DNA of 64,000 nt, taken from assembly GCF_014268595.2 (NCBI RefSeq), contig NZ_CP077091.1:4136001-4200000 (forward strand), written 5' to 3'. Numbering within the stretch: position 1 is the stretch's first letter; every line of letters begins with the position of its first letter. The translations under genes were made by a program, and so were the position numbers. A model generated the notes under the pieces. It was not told the DNA's origin and did not search any database. It was given only the letters and a program-made list of their open reading frames with translations. The stretch comes from Pseudomonas hamedanensis (GTDB taxonomy: Bacteria; Pseudomonadota; Gammaproteobacteria; Pseudomonadales; Pseudomonadaceae). This document shows, piece after piece, positions 27,514 through 36,353 of this stretch.

Positions 27514-30387
27514 ATGACCCTCAGCGCCGAACTGTCGGGCCCCTTCGTGGAACCCCGGGTGATCCGCAAGCACTATGCCGTCGAAATGGCGGTGGAGCGT
27601 ACGCGACTGCTGTATCAGGGCTCGCTGCTGCCCACGCTGTTCATGTTGATCAATGGTCTGATCTGCGCCGCTTTGCTCTGGAGCCCGCAGCGCTACTTCG
27701 TGGTCAGTGTCTGGCTGGTGTGGTTGCTGTCGCTCGTCGCATTGCGGGTGATACAGGTGGCCGCGTTCGATTCGGCGATCCCCGAGCGCCAGGCCCAGCC
27801 AATCTGGTTTCGCATGTTCCTGCTCGGCTCGACCTTGACTGGCCTGACCCTGGCCGGTGCCGGCATCGCCTTGGTGCCTGCGGACAATTTTATCCAGCAA
27901 GCCTGGGTTTTCGGCCTGATTGGCGCGGCGACCCTGTCGGCCAGCGTGGCCTATGCGGTGAGCCTGCCGGCATTCCTGTCGTTTACCTTGCCGTGCCTGC
28001 TGCCGGCGATCGGCTATCTGTTCTGGGGCGGCGACGATCAGGCGCGTGGCTGGGGCTGGCTCGGCTTGATTCTGCTCGGCTCGCTGAGTGTGGTGGCGTG
28101 GCAGGTCAATCGACTGATCGATCGCGGATTGCTGCGGCGTTTCCAGAATCAACACCTGATCGAGCATTTGCAGCAAGCGCAGACGCGCAGCGAACAGCTC
28201 AACCAGGAATTGGGCAAGGAGATCGAACAGCGCCGTTGTGCAGAAGCGCAGTTGCGTAAAGCGCAGGTCGATCTCGAAGACCGCGTGGCCCAGCGCAGCC
28301 GTGAACTCGATGCCGCCAATCAGGCCTTGAGCAAAAGCGAAACGCGGCTGGCACTGGCACTCAAGGCCAGCGAACTCGGGCTGTGGGACTGGAACCTGCA
28401 AACCGATGAAGTCCATCACACGCAGATTCAGGAACTGTTCGGCCTTGCCCCGGAATACGTCACGGCGCTGCTGCGCGACCTCAAACCGCGACTGCACCCC
28501 GAAGACGTGCCGTCACTCAAGTTCGCGCTGGTCGAACATCTGAAGGGGCGCACGGAGGACTATCAAGTCGAATACCGCCTGCGCCATGGCGACGGCCACT
28601 GGGTGTGGATCGAGGACCGCGGTCGTGCCGTGGAGCGCAGCGACAGCGGTCGGGTGATCCGCATGGTCGGTACCCGTCGCGATATCAGCGCCAGCAAAAG
28701 CCTGGAAGAGCAGCAGCGGCTGGCAGCCACGGTATTCGAAGCAGCCAGCGAAGGCATCGTGATTCTGGACCCGAATTACGCGCTGATTGCGATCAATCAG
28801 GCCTTCAGCCGCGTCACCGGCTATGAAATCGACGACATGCTCGGGCGCAACGTCGTCGAGCTGCCGTGCAGTCGCGATGCCCGTCGTCACTACGTCGCGA
28901 TCCGCCACGCGCTGGAGCAGCACGGCACTTGGCAGGGCGAACTGGTGGAAACGCGCAAGAACGGTGAGTTGTATCCCCAATGGCTGCAACTCAATGCCGT
29001 GCGCGGCAGCCGAGGCAATGTCAGCCATATCGTCGGCTTTTTCGCTGATCTCTCGGCTCGGCGCGAGTCCGAAGAGCGGATGCGCTACCTGACCCACTAC
29101 GACGAACTCACCGGCCTTGCCAACCGTTCGCTGTTCCGCGAGCGCCTGCACGAAGCCCATCAGCGGGTTCGGCAGGGCGGGCGGCGCAGTCTGGCGCTGC
29201 TGCACATCAACCTGGATCGTTTCAAGTTGCTCAATGACAGTCTGGGCCACGAAATCGCCGACCAGTTGCTGCAAAAAATGGCCCGTCGACTGGTTAACGC
29301 GTTACCCGAGGCGGACACCATCGCTCGCTTGTCCGGCGACGAGTTTGCGGTGCTGTTCGATGCGTACGGCAATCTTTCCAGTCTGGCTCGGGTGGCGACG
29401 CGGTTATCGGCCAAGTTGCGTCTGCCACTCAGCGTCGACGGGCATGAATTGGTGGTCAGCGCTTCGATGGGCATTAGCCTGTTGCCGGACAATGCGCGGG
29501 AAATTGCCGCACTGGTCAGTCAGTCGAACATGGCCATGCAACATGCCAAGCACTTGGGCGGTAACAATTTCCAGTTTTACACCGACAGTCTGCAAGCGAG
29601 CACGCTGGAGCGTCTGCAACTGGAGAATCAGCTGCGCAAAGCCATTGAAGACAGACACCTCAAGGTGTTCTATCAGCCGAAGTTGTGCCTGGCCACCGGG
29701 CGCATGAACGCCGCCGAAGCGCTGGTGCGTTGGGACCATCCGACGCTGGGTCAGGTCCCGCCGGGGGATTTTATCGGGCTGGCCGAGGAAACCGGGCTGA
29801 TCGGGCCGATTGGCGAGTTCGTCCTGCGTCAGGCTTGCTGGCAGGCGTGCCAATGGCAGCGCGAGGGGCTGGCGCCGATCCGCGTATCGGTGAACCTGTC
29901 GGTGCATCAACTGCGTCAGGGCAAGTTGGTCAGCCTGGTGCGTCAGGTCCTGGAGGAAACCGGTCTGGCGCCGCACTACCTCGAACTGGAACTGACTGAA
30001 AGTCACTTGCTCGACAGCGTCGAGCACATCATTGCGACGTTCCGGCAATTGCGTGAGCTGGGGGTGAAACTGGCCATCGACGATTTCGGCACCGGTTATT
30101 CGTCCTTGAGCTACCTCAAGCGGATTCCGGTGGATTACGTGAAGATCGATCAGGCTTTTATCCGCGGTCTGGGCGAGGGCAGCGAAGACGCGGCGATCAC
30201 CCGGGCGATCATTGCCATGGCCCACGGGCTGTCGTTGAAAGTGGTGGCCGAAGGCGTCGAACGCGAAGATCAGCTGGCGTTTCTGCGCGCCGAAGGCTGC
30301 GATGAAGTGCAAGGCTATCTGATCAGCCGTCCCGTGGAGGCCGCTGGGCTGGCCGGGATTTTGCGTGAACAGCTCAATCCGTTTTAA
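27514..30387 (+). CDS. Membrane PAS-GGDEF-EAL protein (cyclic-di-GMP turnover)
   Basis: 957 residues: about six membrane helices (30-190), a coiled coil (200-265, QTRSEQLNQELGKEIEQ), two PAS domains (about 270-395 and 405-520), GGDEF (530-690) and EAL (705-955). The diguanylate cyclase motif is S607-G-D-E-F in place of GGDEF, which can still be active; no RxxD inhibitory site is visible. The EAL domain keeps E735-A-L, the DDFGTGYSS loop and VKID, so phosphodiesterase activity is likely. ATG 27514 was chosen where membrane sequence begins; the same frame is open for 1.3 kb upstream only because it is antisense to uvrD. Confidence 0.9.
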   Translation: MTLSAELSGPFVEPRVIRKHYAVEMAVERTRLLYQGSLLPTLFMLINGLICAALLWSPQRYFVVSVWLVWLLSLVALRVIQVAAFDSAIPERQAQPIWFRMFLLGSTLTGLTLAGAGIALVPADNFIQQAWVFGLIGAATLSASVAYAVSLPAFLSFTLPCLLPAIGYLFWGGDDQARGWGWLGLILLGSLSVVAWQVNRLIDRGLLRRFQNQHLIEHLQQAQTRSEQLNQELGKEIEQRRCAEAQLRKAQVDLEDRVAQRSRELDAANQALSKSETRLALALKASELGLWDWNLQTDEVHHTQIQELFGLAPEYVTALLRDLKPRLHPEDVPSLKFALVEHLKGRTEDYQVEYRLRHGDGHWVWIEDRGRAVERSDSGRVIRMVGTRRDISASKSLEEQQRLAATVFEAASEGIVILDPNYALIAINQAFSRVTGYEIDDMLGRNVVELPCSRDARRHYVAIRHALEQHGTWQGELVETRKNGELYPQWLQLNAVRGSRGNVSHIVGFFADLSARRESEERMRYLTHYDELTGLANRSLFRERLHEAHQRVRQGGRRSLALLHINLDRFKLLNDSLGHEIADQLLQKMARRLVNALPEADTIARLSGDEFAVLFDAYGNLSSLARVATRLSAKLRLPLSVDGHELVVSASMGISLLPDNAREIAALVSQSNMAMQHAKHLGGNNFQFYTDSLQASTLERLQLENQLRKAIEDRHLKVFYQPKLCLATGRMNAAEALVRWDHPTLGQVPPGDFIGLAEETGLIGPIGEFVLRQACWQACQWQREGLAPIRVSVNLSVHQLRQGKLVSLVRQVLEETGLAPHYLELELTESHLLDSVEHIIATFRQLRELGVKLAIDDFGTGYSSLSYLKRIPVDYVKIDQAFIRGLGEGSEDAAITRAIIAMAHGLSLKVVAEGVEREDQLAFLRAEGCDEVQGYLISRPVEAAGLAGILREQLNPF

Positions 30388-30460
30388 GGGCTACATGCAC
30401 TTGATCATGCCTGATTCGGGGACATCGAGTTACGCATTGAGCAGGCAAAATGCCAATTCA

Positions 30461-30475
30461 TGTAGTATAACTACA
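30461..30475. promoter_or_regulatory. HexR-type operator palindrome
   Basis: TGTAGTATAACTACA: 6-bp perfect arms around ATA, 40 bp upstream of the RpiR-family gene start. It resembles the TGTAAT...ATTACA operators described for HexR and contains a TATAAC that could serve as a -10. Autoregulation is the simplest reading. Confidence 0.6.
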
Positions 30476-30514
30476 AGCGTGCTACATCCCTGCCCATAAG
30501 AAGAGTCCAGCCCC

Positions 30515-31381
30515 TTGAATCTGCTGCAACACATCGCCCAGTCACGTCACCTGTTACGCAAGTCGGAGCTCAAGGTCGCCGACCACGTGCTGCTTGACCC
30601 TGCGGCCGTGATGCACAGTTCCATGGCCGATCTGGCCCACAGCGTCGGTATCAGTGAGCCGACCATCGTGCGTTTCTGTCGCGCCATCGGTTGCTCGGGC
30701 TTTCAGGATCTGAAACTGAAACTGGCGCAAAGCCTCGCGGCCGGGGCCAGCTTCGGCCAGTTCGCGATCCACGAAGACGACTCTGTCGCCGATTACAGCC
30801 TGAAGATTTTCGACACCACGCTGCACACCTTGATGGAGGTTCGCGAGAAGCTCGATCCGGTGGAGCTGCAGCGTGCGGTAACGCTGATGTCCCAGGCCCA
30901 GCGGGTCGAATTCTATGGATTTGGTGCCTCGGGTGCGGTGGCGGCGGATGCGCAGCACAAGTTCTTCCGCTTGCTGCTGACAGCGGCGGCGTATTCCGAT
31001 CCGCACATGCAGGCGATGTCGGCCGTGACCTTGAAGCCGACCGATGTGGCGATCTGTATTTCCCAGTCGGGGCGCTCCAAGGATTTGCTGATTACCGCCA
31101 ATCTGGTGCGTGAAAGCGGAGCGTCGTTGATCACCCTTTGCCCGAGCCAGACGCCGTTGGCGGAATTGTCGACCGTGAACCTGGCGATCGATGTGCACGA
31201 AGACACCGAGATCTATACGCCGCTGACTTCGCGGATTGCCCACCTGGTGGTGATCGACGTGTTGGCAATGGGCGTGGCCATGGCGCGTGGGCCGAGTCTG
31301 GTCAATCACCTCAAGAGTGTGAAACGCAGTTTGCGCAGTTTGCGCTTGTCGCCCAAAGCCGTGAAAGCCTTGGATGACTGA
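30515..31381 (+). CDS. RpiR-family regulator, HexR paralogue
   Basis: 288-residue transcription factor: N-terminal HTH (about 1-77; MADLAHSVGISEPTIVRFCRAIG) and C-terminal SIS sugar-phosphate-binding domain (about 125-260; FYGFGASGAVAADAQHKFFRL, ICISQSGRSKDLL). It is clearly related to HexR, the KDPG-sensing regulator of the Entner-Doudoroff pathway, but differs along its length and is not beside zwf/edd, so I call it a paralogue. The likely start is TTG 30515 with AAGAAGAG upstream. Its neighbours are pyruvate carboxylase genes, suggesting control of central carbon flow. Confidence 0.85.
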   Translation: MNLLQHIAQSRHLLRKSELKVADHVLLDPAAVMHSSMADLAHSVGISEPTIVRFCRAIGCSGFQDLKLKLAQSLAAGASFGQFAIHEDDSVADYSLKIFDTTLHTLMEVREKLDPVELQRAVTLMSQAQRVEFYGFGASGAVAADAQHKFFRLLLTAAAYSDPHMQAMSAVTLKPTDVAICISQSGRSKDLLITANLVRESGASLITLCPSQTPLAELSTVNLAIDVHEDTEIYTPLTSRIAHLVVIDVLAMGVAMARGPSLVNHLKSVKRSLRSLRLSPKAVKALDD

Positions 31382-31409
31382 TGTCATCACAAGGTCGTTC
31401 CGACCTTGA

Positions 31410-31502
31410 TCGCGAGCAGGCTCGCTCCCACAGGGGATCTCCCTGTGAACACAAATTTCCATATCATGTCGAGATCAAATGTGGGAGCGAGCCTGCTCGC
31501 GA
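31410..31502. repeat. REP pair (inverted, 23-bp arms)
   Basis: Arms 31410-31432 and 31480-31502 are complementary and carry the same sequence as the pair at 20.7 kb. A small hairpin AAGGTCG-TTC-CGACCTT (31391-31407) just before it may end the upstream transcript, though no T-run follows. Confidence 0.88.
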
Positions 31503-31623
31503 AGGCGTCCTCAACCACACCGCACATTTGCGAAACTTTCATCAGTCTGTAACCCCGGCGCAGCCAAACCGTCATCCTGTCTGCCTATCCTGAAACTCCC
31601 GTCATCGCCTTGGGAGACTCGAA

Positions 31624-31827
31624 ATGGCTCAGCCCTACGAAGAACGCAACAGCGCCGCGAAAACCCGCCGTCAGCAGGAAGACCAGCGCCGCATGGAATT
31701 TCGCCGCGCGATTGAGGATCGCTTCGAACTTCGCCAGCTTCAGGCTGAAATCGGCGATTTCCCCGAGATCACTCATTGGCAGGCAGCGCCCGCAGCTTCC
31801 CGTCGAAACGCTCAACCAACGCGCTGA
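31624..31827 (+). CDS. Small charged conserved protein (67 aa)
   Basis: 67 residues, strongly helical and charged (RRQQEDQRRMEFRRAIEDRFELRQ split across residues 16-40), no signal peptide. GGGAG precedes ATG 31624. It resembles short pseudomonad proteins annotated as PA3496-family putative envelope-integrity proteins, recalled but not verified. Its last 59 bases overlap the 3' end of the convergent LysR gene, so the two messages are antisense at their ends. Confidence 0.65.
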   Translation: MAQPYEERNSAAKTRRQQEDQRRMEFRRAIEDRFELRQLQAEIGDFPEITHWQAAPAASRRNAQPTR

Positions 31828-32731
31828 TCTGCGTGCGCTCGCTGCGGATAAACGCCAGGAAGGCGTGCGCCACCGGTGACAGCCGTTTGGCTTTGGCCTG
31901 CACCAGGCACCAACTGCGCAGCAGTGGCAACTCTTCGACCGGCAGCTCGACCAGCCCGCCGGTCGCCAGCTCCAGGTTCAGGGCGTGGCGCGTCAACAGC
32001 GCCAGGCCCAGACCCGCCAGTACGCATTCGCGCTGAGCTTCGGCCGAGGCCACTTCCTGGGTCTGGGTGAAATGCACGCGCTTTTCCTTGAAATACTCTT
32101 CGCACGCCAGTCGCGTGCCTGAGCCAGATTCGCGGATCAACAGCGTGTAGGGCTCAAGGTCCTGTAGACGCAGCGGCCCCAGATGTGCCAACGGGTGATC
32201 CGGACGGGCCACGGCGACAATCGGGTTGTTGAGAAATGGCAAGAACTCCAGGCCCATGTCCTGCGGCACCATCGACATGATCACCAGATCGTCGCGGTTG
32301 TCCGACAGGCGCCGGATCACCTGGCCACGGTTGACCACGGTCAGTTGCAGGTTCACTTCCGGATGCTGGCGCTTGAAAGCGGCGAACAGGTGCGGCACGA
32401 AGTATTTGGCGCTGGATTCCACCGCCAGTTTCAGCTGACCCTGTAGCGAGCCCTGCATATCCGACAGCTGCATATCGAGGTTTTCCAGCCGCCCGAAGAT
32501 GTCACGACTGGCGCGCTGAAGGGCTTCGGCGGCCTCGGTCATGTAGAGTTTTTTGCCGACATAATCGAACAATGGCTGGCCGATCAGCTCTTCGAGCTGA
32601 CGAATCTGTAGGCTGACGGCCGGTTGGGTCAACGACATTTCTTCGGCGGCGCGGCTGTAAGAGCGCAAATCGCACACTTCATTGAAGATCTGCAACTGAC
32701 GCAACGTCATACGCATCAATGACTTACGCAT
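31769..32731 (-). CDS. LysR-family regulator beside pyruvate carboxylase
   Basis: 320 residues: HTH at about 8-67 (FNEVCDLRSYSRAAEEMSL, TQPAVSLQIRQLEEL) and an effector-binding domain (about 95-300) of CysB/CbbR-like type. It is divergent from the pyruvate carboxylase genes with 189 bp between the starts, the classical arrangement for a LysR that controls its neighbour. ATG 32731 is used; a later in-frame ATG at 32710 begins MTLRQLQIF and is also plausible. The effector is unknown. Confidence 0.9.
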   Translation of the reverse strand: MRKSLMRMTLRQLQIFNEVCDLRSYSRAAEEMSLTQPAVSLQIRQLEELIGQPLFDYVGKKLYMTEAAEALQRASRDIFGRLENLDMQLSDMQGSLQGQLKLAVESSAKYFVPHLFAAFKRQHPEVNLQLTVVNRGQVIRRLSDNRDDLVIMSMVPQDMGLEFLPFLNNPIVAVARPDHPLAHLGPLRLQDLEPYTLLIRESGSGTRLACEEYFKEKRVHFTQTQEVASAEAQRECVLAGLGLALLTRHALNLELATGGLVELPVEELPLLRSWCLVQAKAKRLSPVAHAFLAFIRSERTQISALVERFDGKLRALPANE

Positions 32732-32768
32732 TTTATTCTGGCTCTGGGCACAAGCGGATGCTTCAACT

Positions 32769-32784
32769 ATAAGTGTTTACTTAT
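32769..32784. promoter_or_regulatory. LysR-type operator palindrome
   Basis: ATAAGT-GTTT-ACTTAT, a perfect 6-bp dyad of T-N11-A type in the AT-rich gap between the divergent LysR and pyruvate carboxylase genes, 38 bp from the LysR start. The size and place fit a LysR binding site. Confidence 0.55.
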
Positions 32785-32920
32785 GCCTGACCCAATTTTT
32801 ATTCATTTTTGTTAATCCCTTGTGAGCGCTAGTGTGGGCCTGCGACTGAATTGAAACATTTGGTCACGCGTCGACCTGCTCTAGCAGGTCGTGGTGCCAC
32901 CGGCTCAAGGGAACCTCCAA

Positions 32921-34336
32921 GTGATAAAAAAGATCCTGATCGCCAACCGTGGTGAGATTGCCGTACGAATCGTACGAGCCTGCGCCGAAATGGGCATTCG
33001 CTCGGTGGCGATTTTCTCCGACGCTGATCGCCATGCCTTGCATGTGAAGCGTGCGGACGAGGCCCACAGTGTCGGTGCCGAGCCACTGGCTGGCTACCTG
33101 AACCCGCGCAAGCTGGTGAATCTGGCGGTGGAAACCGGCTGCGATGCGCTGCACCCCGGCTACGGTTTCCTCTCCGAGAACGCCGAATTGGCGGAAATCT
33201 GCGCCGAGCGTGGTATCAAATTCATCGGCCCGTCGGCGGAAGTCATCCGGCGCATGGGCGACAAAACCGAAGCGCGCCGCAGCATGATCAAGGCCGGCGT
33301 ACCGGTGACGCCTGGTACCGAAGGCAACGTTGCCGGTATCGAGGAGGCACTGATCGAAGGCGACCGCATCGGTTACCCGGTGATGCTCAAGGCCACTTCC
33401 GGTGGCGGCGGCCGTGGTATTCGCCGCTGCAACAGTCGCGAAGAACTCGAACAGAACTTTCCCCGAGTGATTTCCGAGGCCACCAAGGCTTTCGGTTCGG
33501 CGGAAGTCTTTCTGGAAAAATGCATCGTCAATCCCAAGCACATCGAAGCGCAGATTCTCGGCGACAGCTTCGGCAACGTCGTGCACCTGTTCGAGCGTGA
33601 CTGCTCGATCCAGCGGCGCAACCAGAAGCTCATTGAAATCGCACCGAGTCCGCAACTGACTCCGGAACAGCGCGCCTATATCGGTGACCTGTCGGTGCGG
33701 GCGGCCAAGGCGGTGGGATACGAAAATGCCGGTACCGTGGAGTTCCTGCTCGCCGAGGGCGAGGTGTACTTCATGGAGATGAACACGCGGGTGCAGGTGG
33801 AACACACCATCACCGAAGAAATCACCGGCATCGACATCGTCCGCGAGCAGATCCGCATCGCCTCCGGCTTGCCGCTGTCGGTCAAGCAGGAAGACATCCA
33901 GCACCGTGGTTTCGCGTTGCAATTCCGCATCAATGCGGAGGATCCGAAGAACAATTTCCTGCCAAGCTTCGGCAAGATTACCCGCTACTACGCTCCCGGC
34001 GGTCCGGGCGTGCGCACCGACACGGCAATCTATACCGGCTACACCATTCCGCCGTTCTACGACTCGATGTGCCTGAAGCTGGTGGTCTGGGCACTGACCT
34101 GGGAAGAAGCGATGGACCGTGGCCTGCGCGCCCTCGACGACATGCGTCTGCAAGGTGTGAAAACCACCGCCGCGTATTACCAGGAAATCCTGCGCAACCC
34201 GGAATTCCGCAGCGGCCAGTTCAACACCAGCTTCGTTGAAAGCCACCCGGAACTGACCAACTACTCGATCAAGCGCAAACCCGAAGAGCTGGCCCTGGCC
34301 ATCGCCGCCGCCATCGCCGCCCACGCAGGCCTGTGA
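32921..34336 (+). CDS. pycA: Pyruvate carboxylase subunit A (biotin carboxylase)
   Basis: 471-residue ATP-grasp biotin carboxylase subunit: KKILIANRGEIAVRI (2-16), glycine-rich ATP loop KATSGGGGRGIR (about 159-170), HIEAQILGD, and the catalytic-site EMNTRVQVEH (about 287-296). Together with the next gene it forms the two-subunit pyruvate carboxylase of pseudomonads, making oxaloacetate from pyruvate and bicarbonate. The start is GTG 32921 with AAGGGAA upstream; no ATG fits. AccC is excluded by linkage to the carboxyltransferase gene. Confidence 0.93.
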   Translation: MIKKILIANRGEIAVRIVRACAEMGIRSVAIFSDADRHALHVKRADEAHSVGAEPLAGYLNPRKLVNLAVETGCDALHPGYGFLSENAELAEICAERGIKFIGPSAEVIRRMGDKTEARRSMIKAGVPVTPGTEGNVAGIEEALIEGDRIGYPVMLKATSGGGGRGIRRCNSREELEQNFPRVISEATKAFGSAEVFLEKCIVNPKHIEAQILGDSFGNVVHLFERDCSIQRRNQKLIEIAPSPQLTPEQRAYIGDLSVRAAKAVGYENAGTVEFLLAEGEVYFMEMNTRVQVEHTITEEITGIDIVREQIRIASGLPLSVKQEDIQHRGFALQFRINAEDPKNNFLPSFGKITRYYAPGGPGVRTDTAIYTGYTIPPFYDSMCLKLVVWALTWEEAMDRGLRALDDMRLQGVKTTAAYYQEILRNPEFRSGQFNTSFVESHPELTNYSIKRKPEELALAIAAAIAAHAGL

Positions 34337-34347
34337 GGAATACCCGA

Positions 34348-36156
34348 ATGAGCAAGAAGATCTTCGTAACAGACACCATCCTGCGCGACGCCCACCAATC
34401 GCTGCTCGCCACCCGCATGCGCACCGAAGACATGCTGCCGATCTGCGACAAGCTCGACAAGGTCGGCTACTGGTCGCTGGAATGCTGGGGCGGCGCGACG
34501 TTCGACGCCTGCGTGCGCTTCCTCAAGGAAGACCCGTGGGAGCGTCTGCGCCAACTGCGTGCGGCGCTGCCCAACACACGCCTGCAGATGCTGCTGCGCG
34601 GGCAGAACCTGCTCGGTTATCGCCATTACAGCGACGACGTGGTCAAGGCCTTCGTCGCCAAGGCTGCGGTCAATGGCATCGATGTATTCCGCATCTTCGA
34701 TGCCATGAACGATGTGCGTAACCTGCGTGTCGCCATCGAAGCGGTGAAGGCGGCCGGCAAACATGCGCAAGGCACCATCGCTTACACCACCAGCCCGGTG
34801 CACACCATCGATGCCTTCGTGGCGCAGGCCAGGCAAATGGAATCCATGGGTTGCGATTCGGTGGCGATCAAGGACATGGCCGGCTTGCTGACGCCATACG
34901 CCACCGGTGAACTGGTGCGCGCGTTGAAAGCCGAACAGTCGCTGCCAGTGTTCATCCACTCCCACGACACCGCTGGCCTGGCGGCAATGTGTCAGCTTAA
35001 AGCGATCGAAAACGGTGCCGATCACATCGACACCGCAATCTCCAGCTTCGCTTCCGGCACCAGCCATCCGGGCACCGAATCGATGGTCGCCGCGCTCAAG
35101 GGCACCGAGTACGACACCGGTCTCAATCTGGAACTGCTGCAGGAAATCGGTCTGTACTTCTATGCGGTGCGCAAGAAGTACCATCAGTTCGAAAGCGAGT
35201 TCACTGCCGTCGATACCCGCGTGCAAGTCAACCAGGTGCCGGGCGGGATGATCTCCAACCTCGCCAACCAGTTGAAAGAACAGGGCGCACTGAACCGCAT
35301 GGCCGAAGTGCTCGCGGAGATCCCGCGGGTGCGTGAAGACCTCGGCTTCCCGCCGCTGGTGACCCCGACGTCGCAGATTGTCGGCACCCAGGCGTTCTTC
35401 AACGTGCTGGCCGGTGAGCGGTACAAGACCATCACCAACGAAGTGAAGCTCTATTTGCAGGGCGGCTACGGCAAGGCGCCGGGCGTGGTCAACGAGAAGC
35501 TGCGCCGTCAGGCGATCGGCAGCGAAGACGTCATCGACGTGCGTCCGGCGGACCTGCTCAAACCGGAAATGACCAAGCTGCGTGCCGACATCGGTGCACT
35601 GGCCAAGTCCGAGGAAGACGTGCTGACCTTCGCCATGTTCCCCGACATCGGCCGCAAGTTCCTCGAAGAGCGCGCTGCCGGCACCCTTACGCCCGAAGTG
35701 CTGCTGCCGATTCCGGAAGCGGGCGCGGTCGCCTCGGTGGGCGGTGAAGGCGTGCCGACCGAGTTCGTCATCGACGTCCACGGCGAAACCTACCGCGTCG
35801 ACATCACCGGTGTCGGCGTCAAGGCCGAAGGCAAGCGTCACTTCTATCTGTCCATCGACGGCATGCCGGAAGAAGTGGTGTTCGAGCCACTCAACGAATT
35901 TGTCGGCGGGGGCAGCAGCAAACGCAAACAGGCTTCGGCACCGGGCCACGTCAGCACCACCATGCCGGGCAACATCGTCGATGTGCTGGTCAAGGAGGGT
36001 GACACCGTCAAGGCTGGCCAGGCTGTGTTGATCACTGAAGCCATGAAGATGGAAACCGAAGTCCAGGCCGCCATTGCCGGCAAGGTCGCCGCGATCCATG
36101 TGGCCAAGGGTGACCGGGTCAATCCGGGCGAAATTCTCATCGAGATCGAAGGCTGA
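34348..36156 (+). CDS. pycB: Pyruvate carboxylase subunit B (carboxyltransferase + biotin domain)
   Basis: 602 residues related to oxaloacetate decarboxylase alpha: carboxyltransferase TIM barrel (about 5-275; DTILRDAHQSLLATRMR, SVAIKDMAGLLTPY), a PYC/OADA domain (300-450) and a C-terminal biotinyl domain with the biotin-accepting Lys in ITEAMKMETE (about 565-574). TGAGGAA overlaps the pycA stop and serves this ATG. No membrane beta or gamma subunits are present, so it works as an anaplerotic carboxylase and not as a sodium pump. A strong terminator follows. Confidence 0.93.
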   Translation: MSKKIFVTDTILRDAHQSLLATRMRTEDMLPICDKLDKVGYWSLECWGGATFDACVRFLKEDPWERLRQLRAALPNTRLQMLLRGQNLLGYRHYSDDVVKAFVAKAAVNGIDVFRIFDAMNDVRNLRVAIEAVKAAGKHAQGTIAYTTSPVHTIDAFVAQARQMESMGCDSVAIKDMAGLLTPYATGELVRALKAEQSLPVFIHSHDTAGLAAMCQLKAIENGADHIDTAISSFASGTSHPGTESMVAALKGTEYDTGLNLELLQEIGLYFYAVRKKYHQFESEFTAVDTRVQVNQVPGGMISNLANQLKEQGALNRMAEVLAEIPRVREDLGFPPLVTPTSQIVGTQAFFNVLAGERYKTITNEVKLYLQGGYGKAPGVVNEKLRRQAIGSEDVIDVRPADLLKPEMTKLRADIGALAKSEEDVLTFAMFPDIGRKFLEERAAGTLTPEVLLPIPEAGAVASVGGEGVPTEFVIDVHGETYRVDITGVGVKAEGKRHFYLSIDGMPEEVVFEPLNEFVGGGSSKRKQASAPGHVSTTMPGNIVDVLVKEGDTVKAGQAVLITEAMKMETEVQAAIAGKVAAIHVAKGDRVNPGEILIEIEG

Positions 36157-36189
36157 GATAACCGCCGCGATCCAACGCTTTAAACCTCG

Positions 36190-36215
36190 GGGGAGCATGT
36201 GCTCCCCTTTTTTTT
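36190..36215 (+). terminator. Intrinsic terminator of pycAB
   Basis: GGGGAGCA-TG-TGCTCCCC followed by eight T, 34 bases after the pycB stop. Confidence 0.92.
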
Positions 36216-36249
36216 GCCTGCGATTTTGCCGCTATTACGCAGATCCCCT

Positions 36250-36338
36250 TGTAGGAGTGAGCCTGCTCGCGATGGGGTCGTGTCAGTCAATGATTTATCG
36301 TCTGATATACCGCTATCGCGAGCAGGCTCGCTCCTACA
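36250..36338. repeat. REP pair (inverted, 24-bp arms)
   Basis: Arms 36250-36273 and 36315-36338 with one mismatch (GTGAGCC versus GCGAGCC complement). It lies between the pycB terminator and the 3' end of the autotransporter gene. Confidence 0.88.
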
Positions 36339-36353
36339 CAGTAACGCGTTCTG

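Noticed and set aside
30391..31623. Search for zwf/edd genes expected beside hexR
   Set aside because: None present; the regulator is treated as a HexR paralogue and not hexR itself.
34261..36198. 645-codon minus-strand frame opposite pycB
   Set aside because: Shadow of a high-GC coding gene; composition and lack of any ribosome site or motif argue against a protein.
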